Notes: generated from the letters alone by a model not told the origin. Shown: positions 18,893 through 28,257, counted from the first letter of the stretch. The stretch is DNA of 64,000 nt from Ectopseudomonas toyotomiensis (GCF_900115695.1 NZ_FOXK01000012.1:62001-126000); one strand, 5' to 3'. A program made the numbers and translations.

Positions 18893-19995
18893 TGGTGCGG
18901 GTGATTACTGGCCTGCTGCTGGGGCTGGCGCTGCTGGCCCCGGTGCAGGCGCAGGTGTTGACCGATCTGGCCGGGCGTGAGGTGCGGGTGCCCGAGCGTG
19001 CCGAGCGCATCGTGTTGGGCGAGGGCCGTCTGCTGCCGGTGCTGGCCATTCTCGAAGGCGAGCAGTTGCTGGAGCGCCTGGTGGGCATGCCGGCCGATCT
19101 GGCGCTGGTCGATCCCGGCAGCGCGCGGCAATACCAGCAGGCCTTTCCCGCGCTGGCCAAGGTGCCGCGTATCGGCCAGGGCGCGGCCGATAGCTTCAGC
19201 CTGGAGCAGGTGCTGACCTTGCGCCCTGACCTGGCCATCTTCAGCCTTTCCGGGCATGGCCCGGACAGCAGCCAGGGGCGGCTGATCGAGCAATTGCAGC
19301 GCGCCGGAGTGGCGGTGCTGTTCGTCGACTTTCGCGAGCAGCCGCTGACGGGTACGCCGCGTAGCATGACCCTGCTCGGCCAGGCCCTGGGTCGCGAGGC
19401 GCGCGCCGAAGCCTTCAATGCGGCGCATGCCGAGGCGTTGGCTGCGGTGCGTGAGCGTTTGCCGCAAGGCGCCGCGCCCAAGGTGTTTCTGCATAGCCGC
19501 GCCGGCCTCGGCGAGGGTTGCTGCGAAAGCATGGCGCGTGGCATGTTCGCCGATCTGCTGGCCGAGGCCGGCGGCGACAATATCGCCCGCGAGCGCCTGC
19601 CCGGCCATGCCGGCACCCTCAGCCTGGAACTGCTGCTCAGCCAGCCGCCGGAGCTGTATATCGCCAGCGCTGTGGGCTCGGCCGACAGCCTGGCCGAGGG
19701 CGCGACCTATATCGCCCTGGGGCCGGGCGTGGCGGCGGATGCGGCGCAGGCCTCGCTCAGGCGCCTGCTTGGGCGTGGCGGTCTGCAGCATCTGAGCGCC
19801 GTGCGCGAGGGCAGGGCGCATGCCATCTGGCACGGCTTCTACAACAGCCCGTTCAACGTGGTGGCGGTGCAGGTATTCGCCAAGTGGCTGCATCCCGAAG
19901 CCTTTGCCGATCTCGATCCGCAGCGCACGCTGGAGCGCTTCTACGGTGAGTTCCAGCCAGTGGCGCTGGACGGCCAGTACTGGATCAGCCTGTGA
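18892..19995 (+). CDS. Periplasmic substrate-binding protein of FecBCD-type importer
   Basis: About 367 residues with a Sec signal peptide (RVITGLLLGLALLAPVQAQ) and a BtuF/FepB-like fold: TDLAGREVRVPERAERIVLG opening strand, then LRPDLAIFSLSGH in the first lobe. ATG 18892 overlaps the receptor's stop (TGATG); ATG 18880 is an alternative start four codons earlier. It hands the ligand from the receptor to the permease. The stop overlaps the permease start. No cysteine lipobox, so a soluble periplasmic protein is expected. Confidence 0.85.
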   Translation: MVRVITGLLLGLALLAPVQAQVLTDLAGREVRVPERAERIVLGEGRLLPVLAILEGEQLLERLVGMPADLALVDPGSARQYQQAFPALAKVPRIGQGAADSFSLEQVLTLRPDLAIFSLSGHGPDSSQGRLIEQLQRAGVAVLFVDFREQPLTGTPRSMTLLGQALGREARAEAFNAAHAEALAAVRERLPQGAAPKVFLHSRAGLGEGCCESMARGMFADLLAEAGGDNIARERLPGHAGTLSLELLLSQPPELYIASAVGSADSLAEGATYIALGPGVAADAAQASLRRLLGRGGLQHLSAVREGRAHAIWHGFYNSPFNVVAVQVFAKWLHPEAFADLDPQRTLERFYGEFQPVALDGQYWISL

Positions 19996-21038
19996 GTGCG
20001 CAGCAGATGTTACGCCTCGGTTATCGGCGTGCCTTGCTGCGGCGCTGGGCCTGCCTGGGCGCGATGGCGGCGTTGCTGCTGGCCAGCTTTATCGCTGATC
20101 TGGCCACCGGCCCGGCTGGCCTGAGCTGGTGGGACGTGGCGCGTGGCCTGTTGCAGCCGCAGCATCTGGACGCCGCGCAGGCGGTGATCATCCTGGAAAT
20201 CCGCGTGCCCTACGCGTTGATGGCATTGGTGGTGGGCGCCAGCCTGGGCCTGGCCGGCGCGGAGATGCAGACGGCACTGAACAATCCCCTGGCCAGCCCC
20301 TTTACCCTCGGCGTCGGCGCGGCGGCGACCCTCGGTGCAGCGTTGGTGATCCTGCTGCGGCCCAATCTGGCCGGGCTCGGCGCTGATCTGCTGTTGCCGC
20401 TGGCGGCCTTCGTCTGCGCCTTCATCTCTTGCCTGTTGCTGCTCCTGGTGGCGCGGGTGCTGGGGGAGGCGCTGCATACCCTGGTGCTGTTCGGTATCGC
20501 CCTGCTGTTCGGCCTCAATGCACTGGTCGGGCTGCTGCAGTTTCTCGCCGATGCCGATGCACTGCAGCAGATCGTGTTCTGGACGCTGGGCAGTCTGGCG
20601 CGTGCCGATCTGCAGCGGGTGGCGTTGGTGACGGTGGTGCTTGCCCTGTGCCTGACCCTGGCGCTGCGCCAGGCCTGGGCCATGACCAGCCTGCGCGGCG
20701 GTGAGGAGCAGGCGCGCAGCCTGGGCATTCGCGTCGGCCGCCTGCGCACCTTCGTGCTGCTACGGGTCAGCCTGCTCACCGGTGTGGCCACGGCCTTCGT
20801 CGGCGAGGTCGGCTTTATCGGTCTGGTCGGGCCGCATGTGGCGCGTCTGTTACTGGGCGAGGATCACCGCTTCTATTTGCCCGGCAGTGCGCTGGCTGGC
20901 GCCTTGCTGTTGTCGCTGGCGTCCCTTGCCAGCCGCGCGCTGCTGCCCGGGGTGATCCTGCCGGTGGGGCTGGTCACTGCGGTGGTCGGTGTGCCGCTGT
21001 TTATCGGCCTGATCCTGGCGCGGGGGCGCAGCCTATGA
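19992..21038 (+). CDS. FecCD-family ABC permease
   Basis: Inner-membrane permease of 348 residues with about ten hydrophobic helices. Family motifs include LEIRVPYALMALVVGASLGLAGAEMQTALNNPLASPFTLGVGAAA and FVGLVGPH-like GFIGLVGPHVARLLLGEDHR. GTG at 19992 overlaps the binding-protein stop (GTGA). Works as a homodimer with the next gene's ATPase. Confidence 0.93.
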   Translation: MSAQQMLRLGYRRALLRRWACLGAMAALLLASFIADLATGPAGLSWWDVARGLLQPQHLDAAQAVIILEIRVPYALMALVVGASLGLAGAEMQTALNNPLASPFTLGVGAAATLGAALVILLRPNLAGLGADLLLPLAAFVCAFISCLLLLLVARVLGEALHTLVLFGIALLFGLNALVGLLQFLADADALQQIVFWTLGSLARADLQRVALVTVVLALCLTLALRQAWAMTSLRGGEEQARSLGIRVGRLRTFVLLRVSLLTGVATAFVGEVGFIGLVGPHVARLLLGEDHRFYLPGSALAGALLLSLASLASRALLPGVILPVGLVTAVVGVPLFIGLILARGRSL

Positions 21039-21832
21039 GCCTGCTGATCGAGGGGCTGGGGCTGAGCTATGGCGCGCGCAGCATCCTGCAGGACCTGACC
21101 CTGCCTGTCGTGGAAGCCGGCAGCCTGGTGGGCCTGCTCGGCCCGAACGGTGTCGGCAAGTCCTCGCTGTTGCGCGCTATTGCCGGTTTGCAGGCATGCC
21201 GAGGCGTGGCGCAGTTGGGGCCGTCGACACTGAGCGGTGTACCGCCCTGGCGCCAGCAGGCGCAGGTAGCCTACCTGCCGCAGCAATTGCCGCAGGCTGT
21301 GTCGCTGCTGGCCTATGAAAGTCTGCTGGCGGCGGCGCGGGCGCGTTGTCCACAACTTGCGTCGCACGAGCTGACTGCGCGGGTCGAAGCGATTCTGCAG
21401 CGCCTGGGCATCGAGCATCTGGCCCTGCTGCGCATGGATCGTCTGTCCGGCGGTCAGCGGCAACTGCTCGGCCTGGCGCAGGCGCTGGTCGGTGAACCGC
21501 AACTGTTGTTGCTCGACGAGCCCACCAGCGCGCTCGACCTGCACTGGCAACTGCGCGTGCTCGATTGCGTTGCCGAGCGCTGCCGTAACGAGCAGGCGAT
21601 TGCCCTGGTGGCTTGTCATGATCTCAATCTGGCGCTGCGCTTCTGCACTCACCTGCTGTTGCTGGCGCCCGGCGGCGCTTACCGTTTCGGCGCACCCGCC
21701 GAGGTGCTGGACGCCGCCTGGCTGCGCCGCGCGTACGCCATTGAGGCGCGTATCGAACACTGCTCGCTCGGCCAGCCGTTGGTGCTGGCCGATAGCCCTC
21801 TGCTCAAGGAAGCCCCACCTCATGCCCAATAG
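21035..21832 (+). CDS. FecE-family ABC ATPase
   Basis: 265 residues. Walker A GPNGVGKSS near residue 36, signature LSGGQRQLLGLAQAL, Walker B LLLLDEPTSALDL, H-loop ACHDLN. Its start overlaps the permease stop and its end overlaps the following DUF2218 gene by 11 bases, so all four genes form one transcription and translation unit. Confidence 0.92.
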   Translation: MSLLIEGLGLSYGARSILQDLTLPVVEAGSLVGLLGPNGVGKSSLLRAIAGLQACRGVAQLGPSTLSGVPPWRQQAQVAYLPQQLPQAVSLLAYESLLAAARARCPQLASHELTARVEAILQRLGIEHLALLRMDRLSGGQRQLLGLAQALVGEPQLLLLDEPTSALDLHWQLRVLDCVAERCRNEQAIALVACHDLNLALRFCTHLLLLAPGGAYRFGAPAEVLDAAWLRRAYAIEARIEHCSLGQPLVLADSPLLKEAPPHAQ

Positions 21833-22100
21833 CCATAGCCGTTTCCCCAGCAGCCAGGCGCCACGTCTGCTTGGCCGCCTGTGCAAGCACTTTTCGCACA
21901 AGATCGAGGCGCGCTGGAGCGAGCATGAGGGCCTGCTGCGTTTCTCCATCGGCGAGTGCGTGCTGCAGGCCGATGACCAGGCTTTGCATCTGGCCTGCAC
22001 CGCGCCGAGCGCAGCCGAACTGGACGAGTTGCAGGAGGTGATCCGGCGCCATCTTCAGGGCTTCGCCCAGGTGGATGACTTGGTGCTGCAATGGCACTGA
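21822..22100 (+). CDS. DUF2218 domain protein
   Basis: Small cytoplasmic protein of 92 residues with the DUF2218 pattern (LLGRLCKHFSHKIEARWSEHEGLLRF ... LVLQWH). ATG 21822 lies within the end of the ATPase gene. DUF2218 genes often accompany siderophore uptake operons; the biochemical role is not established. The conserved CKHFxHK motif suggests a metal or ligand site (inference). A paralog lies at 33987-34277. Confidence 0.85.
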   Translation: MPNSHSRFPSSQAPRLLGRLCKHFSHKIEARWSEHEGLLRFSIGECVLQADDQALHLACTAPSAAELDELQEVIRRHLQGFAQVDDLVLQWH

Positions 22101-22482
22101 AACACGGCTGCGCCAAACTGGCTGAAAGCCCCGCCTGTTCAGCATTTCAGAACGTTTTGTGTGATATCCGGAACGAGATGAAATTAGGAAGAATTTCCGG
22201 TTGATCTGAGGGGCGCATGGTCTTAAAGTCCGCGCCCGAACGTCCATGCTGGAAACGATCCATCCGGCTCAAGTACTGACGACGAGAGGTTGCCGGCCGG
22301 CGAATGGTCGGTACCGGTGATGCTCGGCGACATGCCTTGGGAAGTAGGCGAACCAAAGTGGGGAAACTGTCAGACGTTCAGGCCAGCGCATGGCGCGGCC
22401 AGCCCCGACACGTAGCGGAACCTGTAAGCGGTTCTGCTGCCCGAATCAATGTGTTCCCGGTTTTGCCATTGGAGTCCCCAGC
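22101..22482 (+). promoter_or_regulatory. Long structured leader region of speC
   Basis: 382 bases without a gene. Several stem candidates are visible: GGGCGC/GCGCCC around 22211-22236, a GGCC-bounded stem at about 22381-22400, and GCGGAACC/GGTTCTGC at 22415-22422 and 22430-22437. This suggests a regulated 5' UTR upstream of ornithine decarboxylase. No named RNA family was recognised. Confidence 0.4.
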
Positions 22483-23646
22483 ATGTCGATCAAGGTCGAA
22501 GACTACTACGCACCCGCCACTTTCCAGCGCATGAAGGCGTTCGCCGATCAGCACGAAACCCCGTTCGTGGTGATCGACCGTCAGATCATTGCCGATGCCT
22601 ACGATCAACTGGGCAACTGCTTCCCGTTCGCCAAGATCTACTACGCGGTCAAGGCCAACCCGGCCACCGAGATCATCGAGCTGCTGCGCGACAAGGGCTC
22701 GAGCTTCGACATCGCCTCGATCTACGAGCTGGACAAGGTGATGGCCACCGGCGTTGGACCGGAGCGCATCAGCTACGGCAACACCATCAAGAAATCCCGC
22801 GATATCCGCTATTTCTTCGACAAGGGTGTGCGCCTGTTCGCCACCGACTCCGAAGCCGACCTGCGCAACATCGCCAAGGCCGCGCCGGGTTCGAAGATCT
22901 ATGTACGCATTCTCACCGAAGGCTCGACCAGCGCCGACTGGCCGCTAAGCCGCAAGTTCGGCTGCCAGCCGGACATGGCCCTGGACCTGCTGATCCTGGC
23001 CAAGCAACTGGGCCTGGTGCCGTATGGCATTTCCTTCCATGTCGGCTCGCAGCAGCGCGACATTGACGTGTGGGACGCGGCCATCGCCAAGGTCAAGGTG
23101 ATCTTCGAGCGCCTCAAGGAAGAAGACGGTATCACCCTGCAGATGATCAACATGGGCGGCGGCTTCCCGGCCAACTACATCCAGCGCACCAATGATCTGG
23201 AAACCTACGCCGAGGAAATCACCCGCTTCCTCAAGGAAGACTTCGGCGACGAGCTGCCGGAAATCATCCTCGAGCCAGGCCGTTCGCTGATCGCCAACGC
23301 CGGCGTACTGGTTTCGGAAGTGGTACTGGTTGCACGCAAGTCGCGTACCGCGGTCGAGCGCTGGGTCTATGCCGACGTCGGCAAGTTCAGCGGCCTGATC
23401 GAAACCATGGACGAAGCCATCAAGTTCCCGATCTGGACCGAGAAGAAGGGCGAGATGGAAGAAGTGGTGATCGCCGGGCCGACCTGCGACAGCGCCGACA
23501 TTATGTACGAGAACTACAAGTACGGCCTGCCGCTGAACCTGGCCAGCGGCGACCGACTGTACTGGCTGTCCACCGGCGCCTACACCACCAGCTACAGCGC
23601 CGTGGAATTCAACGGCTTCCCGCCGCTGAAGTCCTACTACCTGTAA
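22483..23646 (+). CDS. speC: Ornithine decarboxylase (fold III, PLP-dependent)
   Basis: Decarboxylates ornithine to putrescine, the first step of polyamine synthesis. 387 residues, same as P. aeruginosa SpeC, and nearly identical by eye. PLP lysine K57 in YYAVKANP; HVGSQQ, GGGFPANY and EPGRSL are the alanine-racemase-type barrel motifs; GPTCDSADI near the C-terminus carries the catalytic cysteine. ATG 22483 follows GGAG at 22471-22474. In P. aeruginosa speC also lies close to the piu iron genes, so the location is ancestral rather than a recent insertion. Confidence 0.97.
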   Translation: MSIKVEDYYAPATFQRMKAFADQHETPFVVIDRQIIADAYDQLGNCFPFAKIYYAVKANPATEIIELLRDKGSSFDIASIYELDKVMATGVGPERISYGNTIKKSRDIRYFFDKGVRLFATDSEADLRNIAKAAPGSKIYVRILTEGSTSADWPLSRKFGCQPDMALDLLILAKQLGLVPYGISFHVGSQQRDIDVWDAAIAKVKVIFERLKEEDGITLQMINMGGGFPANYIQRTNDLETYAEEITRFLKEDFGDELPEIILEPGRSLIANAGVLVSEVVLVARKSRTAVERWVYADVGKFSGLIETMDEAIKFPIWTEKKGEMEEVVIAGPTCDSADIMYENYKYGLPLNLASGDRLYWLSTGAYTTSYSAVEFNGFPPLKSYYL

Positions 23647-23685
23647 GGCGCTGCGAGCCTTAACCGTAGCCAGAGGCCATCCCGC

Positions 23686-23740
23686 GTAGGGTGCGCCGTG
23701 CGCACCGCCTTGTAGTGCTGGTGCGTGCGGCGCACCCTAC
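23686..23740. repeat. Palindrome of the GTAGGGTGCGCC family
   Basis: Inverted copies at 23686-23706 and 23720-23740, with a 13-base spacer and one mismatch in the arms. It lies downstream of speC. Confidence 0.85.
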
Positions 23741-23770
23741 AGGCGCTATGCCTGCCATGCTGCGTGATAG

Positions 23771-23797
23771 ACGCCCACCTCGTGTGGGCGTTTTCAT
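23771..23797 (+). terminator. Rho-independent terminator after speC
   Basis: ACGCCCAC / GTGGGCGT stem (8 bp, 5-base loop) followed by TTTTCATTT. Confidence 0.85.
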
Positions 23798-23898
23798 TTC
23801 TGCCCCGAGTCCCTCATTTGCGCTGAATCACCGACCTAGATCGCTCCATTTGGAACAGGGAAAAGGTCCTGACATTTTTGTTACAAAGAAGTTCATGT

Positions 23899-23917
23899 AA
23901 ATCATTCGTAATGATTG
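23899..23917. promoter_or_regulatory. Putative Fur box upstream of second TonB receptor
   Basis: AATCATT-CGT-AATGATT is a perfect 7-bp dyad typical of Fur operators, 56 bases before the GTG start. TTGATTAAGATTGAA follows and may hold the promoter. Confidence 0.65.
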
Positions 23918-23972
23918 ATTAAGATTGAATCTCAAATACTATCGCGCGCAGTTTTCATCTGGAGTGACTCTC

Positions 23973-26276
23973 GTGAGCGATAAACACAACAAGCGTGCAC
24001 CTTTCCCCCAGCGTCGTCTGCTGGCCTCGGCCGTCAGCCTGGCCCTGCTATCCGGTTTCGCCGTAGCCCAGGAGGCGGCTGTCGAACTGGACGACGTAAC
24101 CGTTCAGGGGCAGCAGGACAAGGGCTTCAAGGTCGACAAGGCATCTTCGCCGAAACAAACCGCTGCACTGCTCGATACACCGCAGACGGTCAACGTCATT
24201 CCGGAAACCCTGTTCCGTCAGCAGAACGCTCGCACTCTGACCGATGTGCTGCGCAATACTCCCGGGATCAGCTTCGAGGCTGGCGAGAACGGTTTCGCTA
24301 CCGGCACCAACAACTTTAGCCTGCGTGGTTTCAACACCAGCGGCAGCCTGTTCATCGACGGTGCGCGTGACAACGGCAGCTACACCCGCGACGTGTTCAA
24401 CGTCGAGCAGGTCGAGGTGTTCAAGGGGCCGGCAGCCGACAATGGCCGCGGTGGCGCCGGTGGTTACGTCAATCAGGTGACCAAGACGCCGACCCTGGAA
24501 AGCTTCATCGCCGGTGGCGCCAGCTTCGGCTTTGATCAGTACGACTCTGAGCCGCGCCGCCGTGCCACGCTCGACACCAACCAGATCATCAACGACAGCA
24601 GCGCTTTCCGTCTCAACCTGTTGGTCGAAGACAGCGGCGTTGCGGGTCGTGAGCACGCCGAGAAGAACAGCTGGGGTATCGCCCCGTCGGTGGCCTTCGG
24701 TCTGGGTACCGACACTCGCGCCATCGTCGCTTACGAGCACGTCGAGATGAACGATCGCCCGGATCTGGGTGTGGCCGGCGTGACCCTGCGTGACCAGCTC
24801 AAGGGTGCCAACACCCCGCTCGATTCCTCGGTGTGGTCGGCCGATCGCGACAAGTACTTCGGTCTCAAGTCCGACTTCGACGACACCACCAGCGATGCGC
24901 TGATGTTCCGCCTCGAGCATGATCTTTCCGCTGGCGTCACCATCAGCAACCAGACGCGTCTGGCCCGCGTTGATCGCCAGGCGCGCTACACCCACGTACT
25001 GGATGACGACAACAACGCCAATGCTGCGCTGGTCAACGTACAGCGTCAGCAGTATGACCGCGTCAACACGTCGCTGAGCAACTTGACCAACCTGTCCACT
25101 CAGTTCGATACCGCCGGGCTGCGCCACAACCTGTCGGCTGGGCTCGAACTGAGTCGCGAGAAATCCGAGTCGCTGGGTTATCAATCGCAGACGCTGCCGG
25201 GGCTGGTCAACGTCTTCAACCCAGACTGGGAACGCAGTGTGCCGGCCGCTCTGGCCCCGCGTGATCGCACCAAGGTCGACGTCGATACCGCCGCGCTCTA
25301 TGTCTACGACACCATCGAGATCAACCCACAGTGGCAGGTGACCGGTGGTCTGCGCCTGGAGCAGTACCAGGCGAGTATCAGCAACAAGCGTCTGGATGGC
25401 GCTGCTGCACCGGGTGATGACTTCGACGACACCGAGCTGAGCCTCGGCGGCAAGCTGGGCGTGGTGTACAAGCCCCTGCCCAACGGCAGCGTCTACGCGG
25501 CCTACGGTGTGTCCACCCAGCCGCCGGGTTCCTACCTGTCCAACTCGGATATCTCCCGTAGCGACCAGGGGTTGCCGGCGTTGATCAAGGGCGCCGATCC
25601 GGTGCGTGCGCACAACTATGAGATCGGTACCAAGTGGGACTTCTTCGACAGCCGCCTGTCCACCACTGCCGCGCTGTTCTACACGGTGAAGAAGAAGGTG
25701 GCGATCACCGGTCTTGACGTTGGTCAGACCGGACCTGCCACGCTCAAAGGCTATGGCGAGCAAGTGGTCAAAGGCCTGGAACTGGGCGCCAGTGGCAAGA
25801 TCACCGACAACTGGGATGTCTTCGGCGGCATCGTGTTCATGGACAGCGAGCGCAAGCACAGCGCCTATCTGGATGACGTACGTCGTCGTGCCAACAGTGG
25901 CGACTACGGCAGTGAGCTGCGCACCGATGGTGACGAGCTGGCCTTCACGCCCAAGGTCTCCGGCAACCTGTGGACGACCTACCGCCTGCCCGTCGGCCTG
26001 ACCCTGGGCCTGGGTGCCCAGCACGTTGGTTCGTCCTACCTGGGGCGTCCGGATGACGTCGAGCGTATTGTCGCCAATGGTCGCTACGGGCGTGTGCCGA
26101 GCTACACCACCTTCGCCGCGATGGCCAGCTATGAGGTCAATGCCAATGTGGATGTGCGCCTGAACATCGACAACCTCACCAATGAAGAATACGTCAGCTC
26201 AGCCAACTGGCAGGGCCGCCGTGCATTGCTGGGTGATCCGCGTACCTTCACCCTGAGCACCAACTTCCACTTCTAA
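23973..26276 (+). CDS. TonB-dependent siderophore receptor (PiuA/Fiu-like), second of four
   Basis: About 767 residues. GTG 23973 with GGAG upstream is chosen; the longer frame starts with TTG next to the Fur-like site. Signal peptide LLASAVSLALLSGFAVAQ, then TonB-box-like VELDDVTVQG. The plug has LLDTPQTVNVIPE, LTDVLRNTPGISFEAGENG, SLRGFNTSGSLFIDGARDNG and the barrel ends RTFTLSTNFHF. The plug resembles catecholate receptors such as PiuA/Fiu, and piuC follows, so a catechol-type siderophore is likely. Confidence 0.88.
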   Translation: MSDKHNKRAPFPQRRLLASAVSLALLSGFAVAQEAAVELDDVTVQGQQDKGFKVDKASSPKQTAALLDTPQTVNVIPETLFRQQNARTLTDVLRNTPGISFEAGENGFATGTNNFSLRGFNTSGSLFIDGARDNGSYTRDVFNVEQVEVFKGPAADNGRGGAGGYVNQVTKTPTLESFIAGGASFGFDQYDSEPRRRATLDTNQIINDSSAFRLNLLVEDSGVAGREHAEKNSWGIAPSVAFGLGTDTRAIVAYEHVEMNDRPDLGVAGVTLRDQLKGANTPLDSSVWSADRDKYFGLKSDFDDTTSDALMFRLEHDLSAGVTISNQTRLARVDRQARYTHVLDDDNNANAALVNVQRQQYDRVNTSLSNLTNLSTQFDTAGLRHNLSAGLELSREKSESLGYQSQTLPGLVNVFNPDWERSVPAALAPRDRTKVDVDTAALYVYDTIEINPQWQVTGGLRLEQYQASISNKRLDGAAAPGDDFDDTELSLGGKLGVVYKPLPNGSVYAAYGVSTQPPGSYLSNSDISRSDQGLPALIKGADPVRAHNYEIGTKWDFFDSRLSTTAALFYTVKKKVAITGLDVGQTGPATLKGYGEQVVKGLELGASGKITDNWDVFGGIVFMDSERKHSAYLDDVRRRANSGDYGSELRTDGDELAFTPKVSGNLWTTYRLPVGLTLGLGAQHVGSSYLGRPDDVERIVANGRYGRVPSYTTFAAMASYEVNANVDVRLNIDNLTNEEYVSSANWQGRRALLGDPRTFTLSTNFHF

Positions 26277-26293
26277 GCACGCTTGAGTGTCAG

Positions 26294-26331
26294 ACGCCCT
26301 GATTGCCACGCAGTCGGGGTGTTTTCATTTT
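26294..26331 (+). terminator. Terminator-like hairpin between receptor and piuC
   Basis: A stem with GCCCTGATTGC pairing with GCAGTCGGGGT (some G-U pairs), followed by GTTTTCATTTT, 18 bases after the receptor stop. Confidence 0.65.
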
Positions 26332-26370
26332 GGTGGCGACAGCAGATCGGACTTCTTTCCGGGTGCTGCA

Positions 26371-26389
26371 GCCCTTTAGAATCATTCGC
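26371..26389. promoter_or_regulatory. Putative Fur box upstream of piuC
   Basis: Contains AGAATCATTCGC; about 11 of 19 consensus positions match. It lies after the hairpin and 31 bases before the piuC ATG, consistent with an independent iron-controlled promoter. Confidence 0.5.
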
Positions 26390-26419
26390 AACGGCGATTG
26401 GCCCTGGAGAACCCGTAAC

Positions 26420-27088
26420 ATGATGCTGAGCATTCCCGACGTGCTGAATGCCGAACAACTGCAGCAGTGCCGCGCCGCGCTGGAAGGCGGCAACTGGCAG
26501 GACGGCCGACTGACGGCTGGGCACCAGGCGGTAAACGTCAAGGCCAATCAACAGCTTGCTCAGGATGACCCGCTGACGCAGCAACTGGGCGATTTCATCC
26601 TGGCCTGCCTGGCCCAGCATCCGCGTTTCATGGCTGCCGCGTTGCCGCTGAAAGTGGTACCGCCGCGCTTCAACCGCTATGCCGGGGGTGGCACCTACGG
26701 CGACCATATCGACAATGCGGTATTCAGCGTGCCGGGCACGCCGCATCGCATTCGTGCCGACCTGTCGGCCACCCTGTTCTTCAGCGAACCGGACGAGTAC
26801 GAAGGCGGTGAACTGGTGGTGCAGGACCAGCGCATCAAACTGCCGGCCGGCCATCTGGTTCTCTATTCCAGCGGCAGCCTGCATCGGGTCGAACCTGTGA
26901 CCCGTGGTGCGCGTTTGGCCTCGTTCTTCTGGGTGCAGAGCCTGGTGCGCCAGAACGAGCAGCGCAGTGTGCTGCTGGAACTCGACGACAGCATCCAGGC
27001 GCTGCGCCAACAGGTGCCGGACAGCCCCGAACTGATACGGCTGACGGGCATCTACCACAACCTGCTGAGGCAATGGACGCAGACCTGA
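26420..27088 (+). CDS. piuC: PKHD-type 2-oxoglutarate/Fe(II) hydroxylase PiuC
   Basis: 222 residues, the usual PiuC/YbiX size. The Fe(II) ligands are H96 and D98 (YGDHIDNAV) and H155 (SGSLHRVEP), with 2-oxoglutarate-binding R165 ([10 protein letters not shown]). The family regularly accompanies catecholate receptors; its substrate is unknown. ATG 26420 is preferred over an upstream extension that would overlap the terminator and Fur-like site. Followed by the FMN dehydrogenase, probably as one operon. Confidence 0.93.
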   Translation: MMLSIPDVLNAEQLQQCRAALEGGNWQDGRLTAGHQAVNVKANQQLAQDDPLTQQLGDFILACLAQHPRFMAAALPLKVVPPRFNRYAGGGTYGDHIDNAVFSVPGTPHRIRADLSATLFFSEPDEYEGGELVVQDQRIKLPAGHLVLYSSGSLHRVEPVTRGARLASFFWVQSLVRQNEQRSVLLELDDSIQALRQQVPDSPELIRLTGIYHNLLRQWTQT

Positions 27089-27144
27089 GCGCTCGATCCA
27101 TCACCCTGCGTTGTCCTCCACGCACCGACCCGCCGAGAAACAGC

Positions 27145-28257
27145 ATGCCATTGCCCAAGCTGCAGCAGATTCCGCCGACCATCGCCGCCGTCGTCGACTA
27201 CGAGCCCTATGCCCGCGAACGCATGAGCGAACAGGCATGGGCCTACCTGGCCGGCGGCGCGGCGGATGAGCTGACCCTGGCGGACAACCGGACGGCGTTC
27301 GAGCGTCTGCGTCTGCGTAGCCGGGTGCTGCAGGACCTGAGCGGCGGCAATACGCGCCTGCGTCTGTTAGGCCAGGATTTCGCCCATCCGGTCTTTCTCG
27401 CGCCGGTGGCCTATCAGAAGCTGGCGCACCCGGAGGGGGAGCTGGCCAGCGTGCTCGCGGCTTCTGCGCTGGGCGCCGGCATGGTGGTCAGCACCCAGGC
27501 CAGCGTCGAGCTGGAGGCCATCGCGGTGCAGGCGCAGACACCGCTGTGGTTCCAGCTGTATATCCAGCCTGATCGCGAGTTCACTGCGGCCTTGATCCGC
27601 CGTGCACAAAGTGCCGGCTACCAGGCGCTGGTGCTGACGGTGGATGCCCCGGTCAACGGCGTGCGCAATCGCGAGCAGCGCGCCGGTTTCGCCCTGCCGG
27701 CGGGTGTCGAGGCGGTCAATTTGCGAGGGGTGCGACCCTTGCAGGCGCAGGTCGACCCGCAGAACAGCAGCCTGCTGTTGGGCGGCCCGTTGCTGGCAGC
27801 GGCACCGACCTGGGACGACCTCACCTGGCTGCGCGAGCAGACGCGTTTGCCCATTCTGCTCAAGGGCATCATGAGCGCCGTCGATGCCGAACAGGCGCTG
27901 GCGGCGGGCGTGGATGGCCTGATCGTCTCCAACCATGGCGGGCGTACGCTGGACGGCCTGCCGGCTACCATCGACGTGCTGCCCGAAATCGCCGTTGCTG
28001 TGCAGGACAGGGTGCCGCTATTGCTCGACGGAGGCATTCGCCGTGGCAGCGATATCCTCAAGGCGCTGGCGTTGGGAGCGGATGCCGTGCTGGTCGGCAG
28101 GCCCTACGTTTTTGGCTTGGCAGCGGCCGGCGCGGTCGGGGTAGCGCACGTGCTGCAGCTGCTGCGCGCGGAGCTGGAGGTGGCCATGGCCCTGACCGGT
28201 TGCGCCGACCTGGCCAGCATCGGGCCGGATGTAATCTGGCGCTCGGCCGCTCGCTAA
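27145..28257 (+). CDS. FMN-dependent alpha-hydroxy-acid dehydrogenase/oxidase
   Basis: 370-residue TIM-barrel flavoenzyme of the lactate/glycolate oxidase family. FMN and catalytic residues are visible: K240 (ILLKGIM), H264 and R267 (SNHGGRTLD), Y34 (AWAYLAGGAADE), Y139 and DAPVNGVRNREQR, and DGGIRRGSDILKALALGAD. It lacks the membrane insert typical of LldD, so a soluble oxidase/dehydrogenase is likely. Substrate unknown: lactate, or a hydroxy acid derived from siderophore metabolism. ATG 27145 gives the standard N-terminus; the 27073 start would overlap piuC with a poorly spaced ribosome site. Confidence 0.85.
   Translation: MPLPKLQQIPPTIAAVVDYEPYARERMSEQAWAYLAGGAADELTLADNRTAFERLRLRSRVLQDLSGGNTRLRLLGQDFAHPVFLAPVAYQKLAHPEGELASVLAASALGAGMVVSTQASVELEAIAVQAQTPLWFQLYIQPDREFTAALIRRAQSAGYQALVLTVDAPVNGVRNREQRAGFALPAGVEAVNLRGVRPLQAQVDPQNSSLLLGGPLLAAAPTWDDLTWLREQTRLPILLKGIMSAVDAEQALAAGVDGLIVSNHGGRTLDGLPATIDVLPEIAVAVQDRVPLLLDGGIRRGSDILKALALGADAVLVGRPYVFGLAAAGAVGVAHVLQLLRAELEVAMALTGCADLASIGPDVIWRSAAR

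Noticed and set aside
22304-22534. 76-codon frame in the speC leader
   Set aside because: Overlaps the speC start, has no ribosome site and no recognisable features; more likely an untranslated leader.
24048-26024. 658-residue minus-strand open frame
   Set aside because: Antisense shadow of the second TonB receptor.
27145-28257. LldD L-lactate dehydrogenase
   Set aside because: Family matches, but there is no lldP/lldR context and no clear membrane insert, so the specific name is not supported.
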